From: Methanoregula boonei 6A8
Lineage (GTDB): Archaea > Halobacteriota > Methanomicrobia > Methanomicrobiales > Methanospirillaceae
Reading direction: 5' to 3'
DNA: 64,000 nucleotides
Assembly: GCF_000017625.1 (NCBI RefSeq)
Contig: NC_009712.1
Coordinates: 248,001-312,000 of the forward strand
Below, one piece after another: positions 1 through 8,043 of this stretch (positions within the stretch are counted from its first letter, which is position 1; the number at the start of each line of letters is the position of its first letter). The notes beneath the pieces were generated by a model. That model had not been told where the DNA came from. It saw nothing but the letters and a program-made list of their open reading frames with translations, and ran no database searches. Position numbers and translations under genes: made by a program.

Positions 1-418
1 GCTCCTTTAATGCCTGCCGGAGCACGGTCTCGGTCTGGGGCATCGTGCCTTCGACCGCATCGACAAGGACAACTGCGCCGTCGACTGCACGCATTGCACG
101 CGTAACATCGCCACCGAAGTCAACGTGGCCCGGCGTATCAATCATGTTGATGAGATAATCCTGGCCCTCGACCTCGTGGACCATCGATACGTTACTTGCA
201 TCGATAGTAATACCCCGGGCCTGCTCTTCTGCATCCGAATCCATAAAGAGCTGTTTACCCGCAAGTTCCTCAGAGATAATACCGGCGCCCGCAAGCAGGT
301 TATCGGACAGGGTGGTTTTGCCGTGGTCGATGTGTGCCACGATCCCGATATTTCTGATGTGCTTGGGGTCCTTCATGAGCTCGACTACGCGCTCTACCGT
401 TTTTTTGCCGCGTGACAT
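1..418 (-). CDS. fusA: Translation elongation factor aEF-2, N-terminal part (cut by window edge)
   Basis: Only the first 139 codons are present; the gene runs off the left edge. aEF-2 is the GTPase that drives ribosomal translocation in the cytoplasm. Read from ATG 418, the product begins [15 protein letters not shown] and continues through the P-loop AHIDHGKTT, the switch I region with RGITI and the G3 motif DTPGHVDF, in the order expected for an EF-2 G domain. It lies 24 bases downstream of rps7 on the same strand, the usual archaeal order S12-S7-EF2. Identification is secure for the part visible. Confidence 0.96.
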   Translation of the reverse strand, partial: MSRGKKTVERVVELMKDPKHIRNIGIVAHIDHGKTTLSDNLLAGAGIISEELAGKQLFMDSDAEEQARGITIDASNVSMVHEVEGQDYLINMIDTPGHVDFGGDVTRAMRAVDGAVVLVDAVEGTMPQTETVLRQALKE

Positions 419-442
419 GAAAACAACCTCAAAAAAGATAAT

Positions 443-1057
443 TTACCGGGCGGATTTTGCGATCCGCTCCTTTTCTTCCTTTTTCCCGACCGAGTAACAC
501 TTTGCGTCGCCCTTTGAGGCGGCGATGAGTTCATCGGCAAGGATCGCGCTTGCCGGCTTCTTGCTCTTGCGCGAGGATTTCCAGACTGCCTCTGCAATGA
601 AGCCGATAGCCGAATCAACACGCCGCAGGGGTGCGGTATCGACCGATTTTGGGACGTTGATACCGCCGTACTTCAGACGGACGGTCTCTTCCCGGGGACC
701 GGTGTTGCCGATTGCCTCGACAAGCACCTCGATGGGGTTCCTCTTGGTCTTCTTGTTGATGAGCTCGAATGCATCCCGCACGATCCCTATTGCCAGCTGT
801 TTCTTGCCGGTATTATTCTCGGTCTGCATCAGGCGGTTGATCAGCCGTTCGACAATCATCATATTGGCCTTATTGAACTCCTGCCGTGAGAACTTGCCGC
901 AGGAGTGGGGGATGATCTGGGGGGTGAGATTTACATACCGGACGAGGCTCGGATCGGTCACCTTGACCTCGGATACATCCCACTTGTTAAAGAGCAATGC
1001 CTTGCTCTGGGGGGCTGCATCGCCTTCAGGCTGGGCCTTTACTTCTGCTTCTGCCAT
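443..1057 (-). CDS. rps7: 30S ribosomal protein S7
   Basis: Archaeal S7 of about 204 residues, a primary 16S rRNA binder of the small-subunit head. The core and C-terminal half carry typical archaeal S7 text such as YGGINVPKSVDTAPLRRVD and WKSSRKSKKPASAILADEL. The N-terminus has a short acidic archaeal extension (MAEAEVKAQPEGDA). Two adjacent ATG codons (1060 and 1057) follow a GGTGAT Shine-Dalgarno that overlaps the rps12 stop. I chose 1057 because it leaves more spacing, but 1060 is possible. It is co-transcribed between rps12 and aEF-2. Confidence 0.96.
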   Translation of the reverse strand: MAEAEVKAQPEGDAAPQSKALLFNKWDVSEVKVTDPSLVRYVNLTPQIIPHSCGKFSRQEFNKANMMIVERLINRLMQTENNTGKKQLAIGIVRDAFELINKKTKRNPIEVLVEAIGNTGPREETVRLKYGGINVPKSVDTAPLRRVDSAIGFIAEAVWKSSRKSKKPASAILADELIAASKGDAKCYSVGKKEEKERIAKSAR

Positions 1058-1062
1058 CATGA

Positions 1063-1491
1063 TCACCTGCGCGGTTTCTCCTTCCTGCCGATGACCATCT
1101 CGTGGAGGCAGACGTTGTTGACACTGGTCACGACGTACCGGACACCCGGGATATCTCCCATGGACCGACCCAGACGGCCGCCAATGCCTTCGATCTCGAC
1201 TTCGTCGTGCTCGTCGATAAAGTTAATAGCACCGTCACCGACCGCAAATGCGGTGACCTGCCGGCCGTTCTTAATCAGCTGGACGCGCACGCATTTCCGG
1301 ATCGCGGAGTTGGGCTGTTTGGCCTCGACACCGACTTTCTCGAGCACGATACCCCTCGCCTGCGGAGCGCCTTCCAGCGGATCCGACTTAACATCGAGGT
1401 TGAGTTCACGGCGGGCGTAATTCTTGTCACTCCACCGGAATTTTTTTGAGTCCCGAACCAGTTTTCTGGCTGCAAATTTACCCTGTCCCAT
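1063..1491 (-). CDS. rps12: 30S ribosomal protein S12
   Basis: Archaeal S12, 142 residues, a decoding-centre protein. It starts [20 protein letters not shown] and contains the conserved segment [19 protein letters not shown] around the decoding loop. The ATG at 1491 is preceded by TGAGG. It is the first gene of the S12-S7-EF2 operon. The upstream region is shared with the divergent queD gene and contains TATA-like sequences and a palindrome. Its stop overlaps the ribosome-binding site of rps7, consistent with coupled translation. Confidence 0.97.
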   Translation of the reverse strand: MGQGKFAARKLVRDSKKFRWSDKNYARRELNLDVKSDPLEGAPQARGIVLEKVGVEAKQPNSAIRKCVRVQLIKNGRQVTAFAVGDGAINFIDEHDEVEIEGIGGRLGRSMGDIPGVRYVVTSVNNVCLHEMVIGRKEKPRR

Positions 1492-1519
1492 TAAAGAGCC
1501 TCATTTCAGTTTTTTTTGT

Positions 1520-1550
1520 GGTTATCGATAACCCACGCTGAGATATATAC
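1520..1550 (-). promoter_or_regulatory. Putative rps12 promoter with palindrome near the start site
   Basis: Reading toward rps12, a TATA-like stretch (TATATATC, about 1541-1549) is followed by the perfect 14-bp palindrome GGTTATCGATAACC at 1520-1533. Given the usual TATA-to-start distance of about 25 bases, the palindrome would sit at or near the transcription start, 29 bases before the rps12 ATG. It could be an operator or a leader hairpin. A second TATA-like sequence, TTTATAAAT, lies at about 1568-1576 and could serve either direction. Confidence 0.4.
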
Positions 1551-1660
1551 TAGAGCGGGGAACCGATTTATAAATTGTGGCATCCACCTGCCTGTCTAAC
1601 ACTATTATCCCTCACCTGTAATAATATTATATCCCTGCCCGGCCAATGATCACCCCAATG

Positions 1661-2059
1661 AAAGTCGGGATCTATAAAGAGGTGCAGATCGACACCAGCC
1701 ACCGTCTTCTCCATTATAACGGGAAGTGCGCGAACCTCCACGGGCACCGGTGGAAGATCGAGGTCTGGATGGAAGGTGAACCGGATCCGGCAACACAGAT
1801 CGTGATCGATTACAGCGTCATAAAGAAGATAGTGGAGAAGTACGACCACCAGATCATTCTCAATAAGGACGATCCGATGGTCCCCCGGATTGCAGAGTTC
1901 CACCCGGTCATTACGACACCCGGCGATCCGACAAGCGAACTGATCGCGTCCATTATCCGGGACGATCTCGATAGCGCCTGCCGCGATATGGGGCTCCGCG
2001 CGAAAGTAACAAAGATCCGGGTATGGGAATCCCCGACATCCTGTGCCGAGATTTCATAA
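1661..2059 (+). CDS. queD: 6-carboxytetrahydropterin synthase family protein (QueD/PTPS)
   Basis: QueD-type enzyme of the 6-pyruvoyl-tetrahydropterin synthase fold, expected to convert dihydroneopterin triphosphate to 6-carboxytetrahydropterin on the way to preQ0 and archaeosine. From ATG 1661 (132 residues) the zinc ligands are His15, His28 and His30 (HGH), and Cys24 is the likely catalytic residue. An in-frame ATG at 1646 would add MITPM, but a TATA-like sequence at about 1621-1634 would put transcription start after it, so I prefer 1661. It is followed by queE with almost no gap, which supports the assignment. Confidence 0.88.
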   Translation, partial: KVGIYKEVQIDTSHRLLHYNGKCANLHGHRWKIEVWMEGEPDPATQIVIDYSVIKKIVEKYDHQIILNKDDPMVPRIAEFHPVITTPGDPTSELIASIIRDDLDSACRDMGLRAKVTKIRVWESPTSCAEIS

Positions 2060-2060
2060 C

Positions 2061-2669
2061 ATGAAGATTGCCGAGATTTTTAAAAGTCTCCAGGGAGAAG
2101 GCGTGCGGCAGGGGACGCCCTGCATCTTTATCCGGCTCGCCGGCTGCAACCTTGCCTGCCGCTGGTGTGACACGCAGTATGCGCGGTCCGGGGGGACCGA
2201 GACTTCCTGCGACAAGATCCTCGAAGAAATCTGGAAGGAAAACCCGCGCTCGGTCTGCATTACGGGCGGTGAGCCTCTCCTCCAGACTGATGTACTCCTC
2301 CCCCTTCTTGCCTCGCTCCACAAGCGCGGGATTACGATCGACATCGAGACAAACGGCACGATCGATTTTTCTCCCGTTCAGCCGTTCGCCGCGGTCTGCA
2401 TGGATGTGAAATGCCCATCATCCGGTGAGAGAAGCGACCTTTCCCTGCTTGCCAGGATCCGCCCGACCGACAGCGTAAAATTCGTGGTGGGGGATCTCGC
2501 TGACTGCCGGTATGCACAGGAAGTCCTCGCACGCCATGCGATCGCGGGGGAGTGCTTCCTCTCACCGGTCTACGGTACTGACTGCGACACAATTGTCCGG
2601 TTCATCCTGGACAACAACCTGCCGGTCCGGTTCCAGCTCCAGCTCCACAAGATCCTCGGAGTGAAATGA
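2061..2669 (+). CDS. queE: 7-carboxy-7-deazaguanine synthase (radical SAM)
   Basis: QueE converts 6-carboxytetrahydropterin to 7-carboxy-7-deazaguanine, the ring contraction of the preQ0 pathway that feeds archaeosine in archaeal tRNA. The 202-residue protein starts MKIAEIFKSLQGEG, typical of the family. The radical-SAM cluster motif CX3CX2C is at Cys29, Cys33 and Cys36 (AGCNLACRWCDT), followed by the SAM-binding segment ITGGEPLLQ. A GTG at 2043 is in frame, but family alignment favours ATG 2061. queD ends one base upstream, and the stop overlaps the start of the next small ORF. Confidence 0.93.
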   Translation: MKIAEIFKSLQGEGVRQGTPCIFIRLAGCNLACRWCDTQYARSGGTETSCDKILEEIWKENPRSVCITGGEPLLQTDVLLPLLASLHKRGITIDIETNGTIDFSPVQPFAAVCMDVKCPSSGERSDLSLLARIRPTDSVKFVVGDLADCRYAQEVLARHAIAGECFLSPVYGTDCDTIVRFILDNNLPVRFQLQLHKILGVK

Positions 2670-2767
2670 TGATGGCGGCCTGCGGCACCTGCGGATCGTG
2701 CCACTTCCGGTGCGAGGCGTTTGCTGCGCCCGGTATACCAGATCCAATCCCGTATGGGGTGGACTAA
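2666..2767 (+). CDS. 33-residue Cys-rich small protein
   Basis: A 33-codon ORF beginning MMAACGTCGSCHFRCEAF that overlaps both neighbours. Its ATG overlaps the queE stop (ATGA), and its TAA shares a base with the Nudix ATG (TAATG). Four cysteines (CXXCXXC, then a fourth four residues later) sit in the first 14 residues, so metal or Fe-S binding is conceivable. I recognise no family. Perfect packing between two coupled genes and the Cys pattern argue for real translation, but it could be a leader that only carries ribosomes into the next gene. Confidence 0.55.
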   Translation: MMMAACGTCGSCHFRCEAFAAPGIPDPIPYGVD

Positions 2768-3264
2768 TGGAGATCTTTCGGGGCGGAAAACTCTGGATAG
2801 AGAAGAAGAAAATTCAGTTACCAAACGGTGTGGAAAAGGACGCGGTGATCGTGCACCCGAAGGGTGCAGTTGCGATCCTGCCGGTGACAGAGACCGGGTA
2901 CCTGCTCTTGCGCCAGTACCGGTATGCGGTCGGGCAGTATATTTGGGAGGCGCCCGCCGGGACAATGGAGGATGGCGAGGACCCGATAGAGACCGCCCGG
3001 CGCGAGCTTATCGAGGAGGCGGGAGTGGCAGCAGGAAATCTCATTCCCCGCGGTTTCATTTACACCACGCCCGGATTCACAGATGAAAAGATCTGGCTCT
3101 TTGAGGCCCGGGATCTTACCCCGTCTGATGAATTCCAGAAAGACGCGGACGAAGTGATTGAAGTTATGGATGTCACCAGGGATAACACAGACGCGATGGT
3201 TACCGATGGCACCATCTGCGATGCAAAGACGATCTGCCTGCTCCACCAGTGCGGGGAGGGATAG
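2767..3264 (+). CDS. Nudix hydrolase, ADP-ribose pyrophosphatase-like
   Basis: A 165-residue Nudix hydrolase. The full Nudix box GX5EX7REUXEEXGU is at residues 65-87 (from Gly65, with REL and EE intact), so the Mg2+-binding helix looks functional. Upstream LLLRQYRYAVGQYIWEAPAG is the pattern of ADP-ribose/NDP-sugar pyrophosphatases. The C-terminal part has the expected acidic segment and ends in DAKTICLLHQ. The ATG overlaps the stop of the preceding small ORF. The exact substrate cannot be fixed from sequence. Confidence 0.9.
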   Translation: MEIFRGGKLWIEKKKIQLPNGVEKDAVIVHPKGAVAILPVTETGYLLLRQYRYAVGQYIWEAPAGTMEDGEDPIETARRELIEEAGVAAGNLIPRGFIYTTPGFTDEKIWLFEARDLTPSDEFQKDADEVIEVMDVTRDNTDAMVTDGTICDAKTICLLHQCGEG

Positions 3265-3267
3265 CCC

Positions 3268-4164
3268 GTGCGCACACTCCTGATCGCAGCGGGCCTTGCC
3301 TGCCTTGTCGTGCTTGCAGCCTGTGCCGGGTGCATGAGCTCAACAACCCCTCAACCCACATACACTGTGGATAACAATGGCGTCCTCTCAGTCACCTGCG
3401 CACCGGTCACCACCAACGAGACCGTCCTTTTTTCAAACGAGACCTACACCGAATCAAAGATCATTCTCCACACTCAGACCGGCGATGTGACCACCTACCT
3501 GAGCTACCCCGAAGATCCCAAGGCAGTTCTGCTGTATCTACCGGGAGCAGGGGAGAAGATTTCCGGTCACGCAGGGCGGATGGTCCAGTACGCAGCGGAC
3601 GGTTATGCCTTCATGTTCCTCGATTACCGCGGCCGTGGCGGGGAAACAACCGGGTACCCCTTCAACCCCAACACGGATTACGCGCTCTTTGAGAACAAGG
3701 AATGGCCCGAGTACTACCAGACCATCTGCGACATCTCATCGGCCCAGGCCCTGCTCTCATCCCGGTTCAATGTCCCGGTCTATGCAATGGGGGGCAGTAA
3801 CGGCGGCCGGTATGCAGCGGTAGCAGCAGGGGTTGATAAGAACTTTGCCGGGTATATCGGTATTTCCACCGCAGACTGGGGATTGAAGGATCAGGTACTC
3901 TCACAGGGAGGGTCGGGAGATATCCTCCGGTTTGCCGAATCGCTGGAGCCCAGTACGTACCTCCCCACAATCTCGCCGCGCCCGGTCTGGATGTACCACA
4001 ATGCAACCGACCCGATTATCCCGTTCGCAGATGGGCAGGCTCTGTACGCAACCGCAAACAAGCCCAAGAACTTCACCGAATTTAACGGGGACCATGGGAT
4101 CAACCCGGATGTAGACAACCGGCTTATGGCCCTCTTGGCGCAAATTTATGGCACGCAAGCGTGA
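3268..4164 (+). CDS. Secreted lipoprotein with alpha/beta-hydrolase domain
   Basis: A 298-residue exported protein. The N-terminus is a signal peptide ending in a lipobox-like LAAC (Cys19; a second Cys at 22), suggesting membrane anchoring. The rest is an alpha/beta-hydrolase of the dienelactone-hydrolase or peptidase S9 type. It has an early strand-turn (LYLPGAGEKISGHAGR), the nucleophile elbow GGSNGG with Ser177, an aspartate-bearing stretch near the C-terminus (HNATDPIIPFADG) and a terminal NGDHGIN supplying the histidine. The start is GTG, 3 bases after the Nudix stop. The substrate is unknown. Confidence 0.82.
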   Translation: MRTLLIAAGLACLVVLAACAGCMSSTTPQPTYTVDNNGVLSVTCAPVTTNETVLFSNETYTESKIILHTQTGDVTTYLSYPEDPKAVLLYLPGAGEKISGHAGRMVQYAADGYAFMFLDYRGRGGETTGYPFNPNTDYALFENKEWPEYYQTICDISSAQALLSSRFNVPVYAMGGSNGGRYAAVAAGVDKNFAGYIGISTADWGLKDQVLSQGGSGDILRFAESLEPSTYLPTISPRPVWMYHNATDPIIPFADGQALYATANKPKNFTEFNGDHGINPDVDNRLMALLAQIYGTQA

Positions 4165-4203
4165 ATATGTATTAGCTTTACTTTCAGAGGCTGAAATCCG
4201 CTC

Positions 4204-5475
4204 ATGACAGAACCCGTAGAGATGGACGAGGCGCGCAGGCGCTACGAGTTCAAAAAGACGCTCGAAAAACTGGAGGCTCAGGAAGGGGACGGGACGGAGC
4301 TTATCACACTCTACATCCCCCCGGATAAACAGATCTATGATGTGACAGGCCAGCTCAAGGATGAGTTTGGCCAGTGCGCAAACATCAAGAGCAAGCAGAC
4401 GAGAACGAACGTCCAGAGCGCTATCTCCTCGATCCTCTCCCGGCTCAAGTACTACAAGCGCCCTCCCGAGAAAGGCATGGCGGTCTTCTGCGGCACGGTC
4501 AAACTCTACGGGGACCGTACCGATCTCCAGTGCACGGTTATCGAACCTCCCGAACCGCTCAATCTCTACATGTACCGCTGCAGCTCGAACTTCGAGCTCG
4601 AGCCCCTCAAGCAGATGCTTGAGGAAAAGTTCGTGTACGGCCTTCTCGTGCTCGACCGGCGCGAAGCATACTGGGGATTTTTGCGCGGCAACCGGATCGA
4701 GCCGATTGGTGGCTCGACCTCCACGGTTCCCGGCAAGATGCGCAAAGGCGGCCAGTCTGCAGCCCGTTTCGGCCGGCTCCGTGAGATCGCGATTAACGAG
4801 TTCTACACCAAAGTTGGGGAACGATCGAGTGCGATCTTTCTGGCCGAAAAGGACTACTTTACCCGGTTCAAGGGGCTTCTTATAGGTGGCCCGAGCCCGA
4901 CAAAGGAAGAGTTCGAGGCGGGAAACTTCCTCCACCACGAGGTACAGAAACGGATCCTCGGCCTCTTTGACGTTGCCTATACAAACGAGGACGGCCTGCC
5001 CGAACTTGTCGATGCGGCAAAGGACGTCCTCTCGGGAATGGCAGTTGTCAAGGAGAAGGCATTCATGGACCGGTTCTTAAAAGAACTGGTCAAGGATAAC
5101 GGCCTTGCTGCGTACGGTGAGGAGAGCATCCGGAAGAATCTCGAGGTCGGTGCGGTGGACAGACTCCTCCTCTCCTCAAACCTGCGAAAGTCCCGGCTTA
5201 AGATAAAATGCCAGAACTGCGACCATACCGAAGAGCGGACCGTGAACATGCCGCTGGGAAAGACCATCCGGGACATCGAACTCGGATCCTGCCCGAAGTG
5301 TACGGCACCTCTCGTGCTTGAAGAGGAGATCGATATTATTGACGAACTTGCCAAACTCGCTGACCTCTCCAGCGCAAAAGTGGAGCTGATCTCGGACGAT
5401 TTCGAAGAGGGTTCGATCCTCTACTCGGCATTCGGCGGGATAGCTGCTCTTCTCCGGTACAGGACGGGATACTGA
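4204..5475 (+). CDS. prf1: Peptide chain release factor aRF1
   Basis: Archaeal class-1 release factor, 423 residues (full length), which recognises all three stop codons and hydrolyses peptidyl-tRNA. The stop-codon recognition motif NIKS is at residues 60-63. The catalytic GGQ is at 180-182 within RKGGQSAARF. The C-terminal domain contains two CXXC pairs (QNCDH and GSCPKC), as in archaeal aRF1. It is the first gene of a compact translation cluster, and its TGA overlaps the argS ATG (TGATG). Confidence 0.97.
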   Translation: MTEPVEMDEARRRYEFKKTLEKLEAQEGDGTELITLYIPPDKQIYDVTGQLKDEFGQCANIKSKQTRTNVQSAISSILSRLKYYKRPPEKGMAVFCGTVKLYGDRTDLQCTVIEPPEPLNLYMYRCSSNFELEPLKQMLEEKFVYGLLVLDRREAYWGFLRGNRIEPIGGSTSTVPGKMRKGGQSAARFGRLREIAINEFYTKVGERSSAIFLAEKDYFTRFKGLLIGGPSPTKEEFEAGNFLHHEVQKRILGLFDVAYTNEDGLPELVDAAKDVLSGMAVVKEKAFMDRFLKELVKDNGLAAYGEESIRKNLEVGAVDRLLLSSNLRKSRLKIKCQNCDHTEERTVNMPLGKTIRDIELGSCPKCTAPLVLEEEIDIIDELAKLADLSSAKVELISDDFEEGSILYSAFGGIAALLRYRTGY

Positions 5476-7151
5476 TGGTTGTGGACACGACAGCGGCAAT
5501 AAAGAGGGCACTTTCCGAATGCACGGGACTCGCGGAGATCCCGCTTGTTGACGGTGGCGAACATGCAGACCTTGCAACGACCGTCGCGTTCGCTCTTGCA
5601 AAGACAAAAAAACAGGCACCGGTGAAGATCGCGCAGGACGTTGTCGCGGCGCTCAAAAACAACCGGGAACTCTCTGACCTTGGCGTGACGGTCGAGGCAA
5701 AAGGCCCGTATATCAATTTCGTCTTCGGGAGCGCCTACGTGACTGCGGCACTGAAGGCTGCAGTGCAGCCGGGGTACGGCTCCTTCCCGGCAAAGGAATC
5801 TCCCCGGATAGTACTTGAACATACAAGCGCAAACCCCAACGGTCCGCTCCATGTGGGCCACATCCGGAACTCGATCATCGGTGATTCGCTTGCCCGGGCG
5901 TTCAGGAAGGCCGGCTACCCGCTCGAAGTTGAATATTATGTCAACGACATGGGCCGGCAGATAGCAATTGTCACGTGGGGCTTTGACCACCTCGAACATG
6001 GGCAGCACGAGAGCGAGAAAGAGGATGCCCACATTGCGCGGGTCTACATTGCGGCCAACCGGGAGATCGAAAAGGATCCCGGGATCACAAAGCAGGTCGA
6101 CAAGCTTATGGAACTTGTCGAGAGCGGCGATCCTGAGACCGTGAAGAAATTCCGGCGCGAGGTCTCCCGCTGTCTTGACGGTTTTGCGGTTACCTTAAAA
6201 AATCTCAACGTGAAGCACGACCGCTTCGTCTGGGAGAGTGACTTTGTGAAAAACGGCGACACAAAGGCTGTCATCGCAAAGATCGAAAATCTCCCGCAGG
6301 CAACCCATGAAGGTACGCTCCTTGCTCTTGACCTTGCAGAATTCGGATTTACCAACAAGTACGTGATGCGGCGGAGCGATGGTACCTCGGTGTACGCGGC
6401 CCGCGACCTTGCCTTCCATACGTGGAAGAACCAAAACTTCGACCGTGCGATCGATGTGCTGGGCGCCGACCACAAGCTGATCGGGGCGCAACTCCAGTGC
6501 ACTATGCAGCTGCTCGGCGAGAAGGCCCCGGAGATCGTGCACTTCGAATTTGTCTCGCTTCCTGAAGGCTCGATGAGCACCCGGGCCGGGAAGTTCGTCT
6601 CGGCCGATGAATTGATCGATGAAGTGACCAAACGTGCCTTTGACGAGGTCACCACACGGAGGCCGGAGCTGGATGAGGCTACCCGCAGGAATATCGCAGA
6701 CTCCGTTGCCCGGGCCGGTATCCGGTACGATATCGTGAAGATCTCGCCCGAGAAGAGCACGGTCTTTGACTGGAAGCAGGCGCTGGACTTCGAGCGCCAG
6801 AGCGGGCCCTATATCCAGTACGCCCACGCCCGTGCGTGCAGCATCCTTGAAAAAGCCGGTGCTTTTGAGGAATGCTATGATCTCGCGACCGAACAGGAGA
6901 TCATCCTCGCAAAGAAGATCGCAAAGTTCCCGAGCGTGATCGAGAAAGTGGTTACCGAGCTCCGCCCGCACCTGCTTGCCACCTATGCCCACGAACTGGC
7001 AGACACCTTCAACACATTCTACCACTACGAGCCGGTCTTAAAAAGTGAGGGCGAAGTGAGGGACCGTCGCCTTACTCTCGTAAAAGCCGTGCAGAACACC
7101 CTACAAGAGTCCCTTGAGACGCTTGGGATCGATGCCATCCACACCATGTGA
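5475..7151 (+). CDS. argS: Arginyl-tRNA synthetase
   Basis: Class I arginyl-tRNA synthetase of 558 residues. An N-terminal Add1-type domain covers roughly residues 1-100. The HIGH signature appears as HVGH at 126-129 (NPNGPLHVGHIRN). The KMSK region is degenerate (SMSTRAGK), as is common in ArgRS. The DALR anticodon-binding domain is C-terminal (YAHELADTFNTFYHYEPVL). The start overlaps the prf1 stop by one base, and the C-terminus overlaps the next gene by 20 bases, indicating one transcript. Confidence 0.97.
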   Translation: MVVDTTAAIKRALSECTGLAEIPLVDGGEHADLATTVAFALAKTKKQAPVKIAQDVVAALKNNRELSDLGVTVEAKGPYINFVFGSAYVTAALKAAVQPGYGSFPAKESPRIVLEHTSANPNGPLHVGHIRNSIIGDSLARAFRKAGYPLEVEYYVNDMGRQIAIVTWGFDHLEHGQHESEKEDAHIARVYIAANREIEKDPGITKQVDKLMELVESGDPETVKKFRREVSRCLDGFAVTLKNLNVKHDRFVWESDFVKNGDTKAVIAKIENLPQATHEGTLLALDLAEFGFTNKYVMRRSDGTSVYAARDLAFHTWKNQNFDRAIDVLGADHKLIGAQLQCTMQLLGEKAPEIVHFEFVSLPEGSMSTRAGKFVSADELIDEVTKRAFDEVTTRRPELDEATRRNIADSVARAGIRYDIVKISPEKSTVFDWKQALDFERQSGPYIQYAHARACSILEKAGAFEECYDLATEQEIILAKKIAKFPSVIEKVVTELRPHLLATYAHELADTFNTFYHYEPVLKSEGEVRDRRLTLVKAVQNTLQESLETLGIDAIHTM

Positions 7152-8043
7152 CGCCCGGATACGGCAAGGGTATCTTTTTTTTTCACCAAAGTCGTCCGCT
7201 GCACTCAAGCCCTGCCTCTGGTGCAAGCGGGCGCTTACCGGCGGGGATATGTGCTACAAGCACCAGTTCTACGGAATTGACAGCCACCGCTGCGTCCAGA
7301 TGACGCCCACCCTCCGCTGCAACCAGCGCTGCCTCTTCTGCTGGCGTTCGTTTGAGCACGAAGTGGAAGAGGAGGAAGAGTGCCCTCCGGAAACGATCCT
7401 CGCAGGAGTGCCCAAGCTCCAGAAAAAGGCTCTCGCCGGCTACAATTCTGTACTCGGCAACACCGTGACGGATGAGCGCTGGCAGGAGGCGCTCAAACCC
7501 CGGCATGTTGCGATCTCCCTTTCGGGCGAGCCCACGCTCTACAGCCGGCTCCCGGAACTGGTCGACCTCTTCAACGCGAACGGGTACACGACGTTTGTGG
7601 TCAGCAACGGCACAAACCCGGATATGATTGCTCGGTGCCGGCCGTTTCAACAGTATATTTCGCTCGATGCGCCGGACTGTGAAACCTACGAGAGGGCCTG
7701 CCGGCCCATGGGTAATGCCGAAGCGTTCTGGGATCGGATCCGGGAGAGCCTTGGCAAGCTCCGGGCAAAAAGATCTGCGGTACGGATAACGCTTGTTGCC
7801 GGCGTCAACGATACGGACCCGGAAGGATATGCCCGGATCATACAGGACTCAGGGGCCACCTATGTCGAGGTAAAAGGATACATGTATCTGGGATACAGTA
7901 GAAACCGTTTGCAACGGAATAACATGCCGGAACATGCACAGGTGCGGGACTTTGCAGAGAGGGTCTCCGCATCGTGCGATTATACCATCCGGGATGAAAA
8001 CCCCTTAAGCAGGGTCGTCTGCATGGAGCGCGAGGAACAATGA
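7132..8043 (+). CDS. taw1: S-adenosyl-L-methionine-dependent tRNA 4-demethylwyosine synthase (TYW1/Taw1)
   Basis: Radical-SAM enzyme that makes the tricyclic 4-demethylwyosine at G37 of tRNA-Phe from N1-methylguanosine and pyruvate. The 303-residue protein has the CX3CX2C cluster at Cys63, Cys67 and Cys70, followed by the family WR motif. Extra N-terminal cysteines (28, 31, 41, 54) correspond to the second Fe-S cluster region, in the context [19 protein letters not shown] typical of archaeal TYW1. SLSGEPTLY is the SAM-binding motif. ATG 7132 was chosen over an upstream TTG (7114). It overlaps argS by 20 bases and sepS by 4. Confidence 0.93.
   Translation: MPSTPCDARIRQGYLFFSPKSSAALKPCLWCKRALTGGDMCYKHQFYGIDSHRCVQMTPTLRCNQRCLFCWRSFEHEVEEEEECPPETILAGVPKLQKKALAGYNSVLGNTVTDERWQEALKPRHVAISLSGEPTLYSRLPELVDLFNANGYTTFVVSNGTNPDMIARCRPFQQYISLDAPDCETYERACRPMGNAEAFWDRIRESLGKLRAKRSAVRITLVAGVNDTDPEGYARIIQDSGATYVEVKGYMYLGYSRNRLQRNNMPEHAQVRDFAERVSASCDYTIRDENPLSRVVCMEREEQ

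Noticed and set aside
3901-4938. Long 345-codon minus-strand ORF
   Set aside because: It is antisense to prf1 and the preceding hydrolase gene, which have clear motifs (NIKS, GGQ, GGSNGG). Its translation has no domain pattern; it arises from G/C-biased third positions.
6195-7025. 276-codon minus-strand ORF
   Set aside because: Antisense to argS; no motif or ribosome-binding site.
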